Origin: Chloracidobacterium sp.
GTDB lineage: Bacteria; Acidobacteriota; Blastocatellia; Pyrinomonadales; Pyrinomonadaceae
Length of the DNA: 38,926 nucleotides
Assembly (NCBI GenBank): GCA_016720705.1
Contig: JADKKB010000003.1
Span: 1-38,926, forward strand
Direction of reading: 5' to 3'
The position numbers and the translations under genes were made by a program. A model generated the notes under the pieces. That model had not been told where the DNA came from. It did no database searches and saw only the letters and a program-made list of their open reading frames with translations. Position 1 is the stretch's first letter, and every line of letters begins with the position of its first letter. Positions 37,251 through 38,926 of this stretch are shown in pieces.

Positions 37251-37265
37251 TTTTTCTTTAGCCGC
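37251..37265. repeat. Inverted copy of GCGGCTAAAGAAAA (right of the recombinases)
   Basis: TTTTTCTTTAGCCGC is the reverse complement of the repeat at 34792 and 34999. It lies 64 bases before the palindromic site at 37329. Confidence 0.45.
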
Positions 37266-37328
37266 TTCTTTAGCTCTTTGAAAACACATCAAGCCGCAAT
37301 GCGCATCGCACGGAAATCTCGAATTGCG

Positions 37329-37350
37329 CGTTCATAACCGGCTATGAACG
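37329..37350. other. Palindromic recombination site at the unit junction (putative attP/attR)
   Basis: CGTTCATA (37329-37336), spacer ACCGGC and TATGAACG (37343-37350) form perfect 8-bp inverted arms around 6 bp, the classical core geometry for Xer-type recombinases. The right arm and spacer lie in the RHS AYERD codons. The site sits 127 bases after recombinase 2 and exactly where the unit repeats. Confidence 0.65.
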
Positions 37351-37387
37351 GGACATTGAATCTTCGCTCGACTTCGCCGAGGCGCGA

Positions 37388-38026
37388 ATGTATAACTTCC
37401 AGCATGGCAGATTCACTTCTACGGACCCGATAATAATGTCGTTCAAGCGAGCCCTTGACCCGCAGCGAATAAATCTCTACGCATATTCGAGGAACAACCC
37501 GTTGAAATACATTGATCCTGACGGCGAAGACATCCAAGAGCCGACGGGATTGAGTGAAGAAGATCAGAAAGCGTATGAAAAGTGGAAGGCCGCCTATCTC
37601 GCAACCGAAGCAGGAAGAAAAACTTGGGAACGCTATCAAAACGATAAAAATTTCACTTTGAATATCGTAGTTGCCGACAGAGGAAGTGATAGCAAAAACA
37701 GAAGCGCCATGGTTGGTGATTTCAAGTTCGATAGTGATGGGAATTTCATAGGTTCGACAATGACTTTGGGTAGAAACCTTGGCAAAGATCTGCCCGGCAA
37801 CACTGAATCTTACCCAGTCCTAAGCGCGTTGGACACGCAGGATTCAGCCAAAATAGGTGCTTCGAAGATTGCTCACGAATTCGGGCACCTGGATGATCTG
37901 AAAAGCTTAGGCACGACTTTCTACGAACAACAAAAAATCTTAGATGCCATAAAGGACAGAGTAACGGAATTAGGTAGTCAAAAGAGATATGGCGAATTAG
38001 GAACTGACCCAACCTTAAAAATCTGA
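37388..38026 (+). pseudogene. Second copy of the RHS 3' end and toxin tip (no RHS body upstream)
   Basis: The frame is open from 37342 on with the codons of AYERD; 37388 is the first ATG (MYNFQHGRFTST). It runs without break through the junction YIDPDGEDIQEP and the HEFGH motif (37874-37888). It stops at 38026 because an A run near 38020 is one base short; copy 1 continues there to KLERGN at the equivalent of 30922. There is no start signal or RHS body here, so this copy would be silent unless recombined onto an RHS gene, or expressed from an upstream element promoter. Confidence 0.75.
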
Positions 38027-38192
38027 ACGACAGTTTTCAGAAAAAGTTTGGCGTAACCACCACACAAGAAGGGATAAACAGAGAAAATCGGGGCGAAAAA
38101 CAAGCTATACCAACGATACGGCAAATCTTTGGTAACTCTTTACCCGACAAGGCCAAGAAGGCGATGAACAAATTGGAGAGGAAACTAACCGT

Positions 38193-38610
38193 ATGAAAAT
38201 ATTAATTGGCTTGATTTTCGTTGGTATAACAGTGACGATCCTTTGCAATAACGCGTCGGCGCAAGAAATGTGTCATACCGGAGCAAAAAGTTAGCAGCAT
38301 CAAAGGAATCGTGGCTTTTGTTGGAGCAGAAAACCGCATTAAGGGCGCTAAAATCAACCTAAAAGCCAAAAACGAAAGTGACAAGAGCATAACCGAAGTG
38401 GAAACGGACCAAGACGGTTTGTTTGAAATCAAAGGGGCTCGCAAGGGCAAATATAATCTAGTTGTTTCCTATCCAAACGCGGTTACCTTGTACGTTCCGA
38501 TAAGCCTTAGCAAAAGCGGGAACGATAAATATCTGCACATTACATTAGGAGCCATCATTGGCGAAACTTGTGGTGGCGGCGACGTAGAGCTTGTCGATGA
38601 ATCGAAATGA
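38193..38610 (+). pseudogene. Second copy of the small secreted protein (frameshifted)
   Basis: The ATG at 38193 and signal peptide match copy 1, but a missing GT near 38270 shifts the frame before the beta domain. Only the part after about 38311 is open and identical to copy 1. Confidence 0.75.
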
Positions 38611-38625
38611 AAGCGTGGGCACTGT

Positions 38626-38926
38626 TCACGCCTTTTGCTGGTTGTTCTCTAAAACGGTATCGAGGAATTGGAGAACGAACTTTTGCTTTTCGCGGGGAGG
38701 AGCTTGACCTGCTCGAACTTGCGTTGAAGTTGCGAAGCCGGGCCGGGTCTGGCTCGTGACGTGTTCGGCTCGCTGCCGAGGAGTTCGGCTACCGAGACTT
38801 CGAGAGCGGCGGCGGAGCGTTCGATGAAATCGAGAGCCGGGTTCGGCGAGCGGGTCTCGTAGTAATCGATCAGCGAGCGCTTGATGCCGGTTTGTCTGCC
38901 AGTTGCTGCTGGGTTAAGCCTTTACT
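38626..38926 (-). CDS. XRE-family regulator, second copy, cut by the window end
   Basis: Matches 31362-31664 with a missing G in a G5 run (38695) and one missing base near 38889, both absent in copy 1. The helix-turn-helix is partly present; the start lies outside the window. Confidence 0.7.

Larger units (their letters stand above)
30074..37341. mobile_element. Putative RHS-tip-carrying integrative element (7,268 bp unit)
   Basis: The unit runs from the AYERD codon of the RHS gene to the point where the same sequence starts again at 37342. It carries an RHS 3' end with metalloprotease tip, a secreted small protein, an XRE regulator with an operator-like palindrome, a primase-helicase, an iteron-like array, and two tyrosine recombinases. 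The right end is a palindromic site. Integration keeps the RHS reading frame and supplies a new C-terminus. The unit could be in tandem, or a circular copy joined by the assembler. Elements that restore the 3' end of their target gene are known for other genes; targeting an RHS core is inference here. Confidence 0.55.
37342..38926. repeat. 1.59-kb direct repeat, copy 2 (runs off the window)
   Basis: Repeats 30074-31664, with the same gene order: RHS closing module and tip, secreted protein, XRE gene. The only differences I saw are small indels. Confidence 0.9.

Noticed and set aside
30074..38926. Terminal overlap of a circular contig
   Set aside because: The repeat at the window end matches an internal position (30074), not the window start, so it is not a simple circularisation overlap.

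Overview
The window looks like a bacterial chromosome segment, most likely Acidobacteriota (Blastocatellia/Pyrinomonadaceae-like). That guess rests on the style of the paired VCBS-repeat and RHS proteins and is an inference; no rRNA or housekeeping gene is present to confirm it. Three blocks follow one another: (1) about 1-23106, the right-hand part of an integrative conjugative element (ICE) ending in a tRNA-Asn 3' remnant; (2) 23680-30922, a VCBS-repeat protein and a very large RHS polymorphic toxin; (3) 30074-37341, a 7,268-bp unit whose first 1.59 kb is repeated from 37342 to the window end.

Block 1. On the minus strand, 1-7321 holds cargo genes broken by many frame changes: an N6-adenine methylase plus strawberry-notch helicase fusion (DarB-like layout), a DUF3854 primase-like protein, and an AbiEi/AbiEii type IV toxin-antitoxin pair. 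From 7518 to 22504 lies a VirB/VirD4 (Trb-like) type IV secretion system in two divergent operons. Leftward: virB2, virB3, virB4, virB5/trbJ, virB6/trbL. Rightward: virB1, virB8, virB9, virB10, an AAA+ ATPase, a membrane protein, virD4 and a second membrane protein. No relaxase, VirB11 or ICE integrase is visible. A 53-bp tRNA-Asn-like 3' end (23054-23106) followed by a terminator marks the likely right boundary.

Block 2. A promoter-like sequence precedes a single-TM VCBS/FG-GAP protein and the RHS protein. The RHS tip carries an HEFGH zinc-metalloprotease signature and is followed four bases later by a secreted small protein, a candidate immunity or accessory factor.

Block 3. Starting inside the RHS core at the AYERD motif, the unit carries the RHS 3' end with its toxin tip, the small secreted protein, an XRE regulator, a CHC2/TOPRIM primase-helicase, an iteron-like array, a hairpin and two Xer-like tyrosine recombinases. 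It ends in a site with 8-bp inverted arms around a 6-bp spacer, after which the unit starts again at the same RHS codon. I read this as a replicating, site-specific element that recombines into the RHS core and carries its own toxin tip, here in tandem (or a circular form misassembled). This is the most interesting candidate in the window.

Caveat. Almost every long gene is interrupted by one-base frame changes, mostly in homopolymers, and the two copies of the 1.59-kb repeat differ only by about seven small indels. Most frameshifts are therefore probably uncorrected sequencing errors, and many entries called fragments are likely single intact genes.
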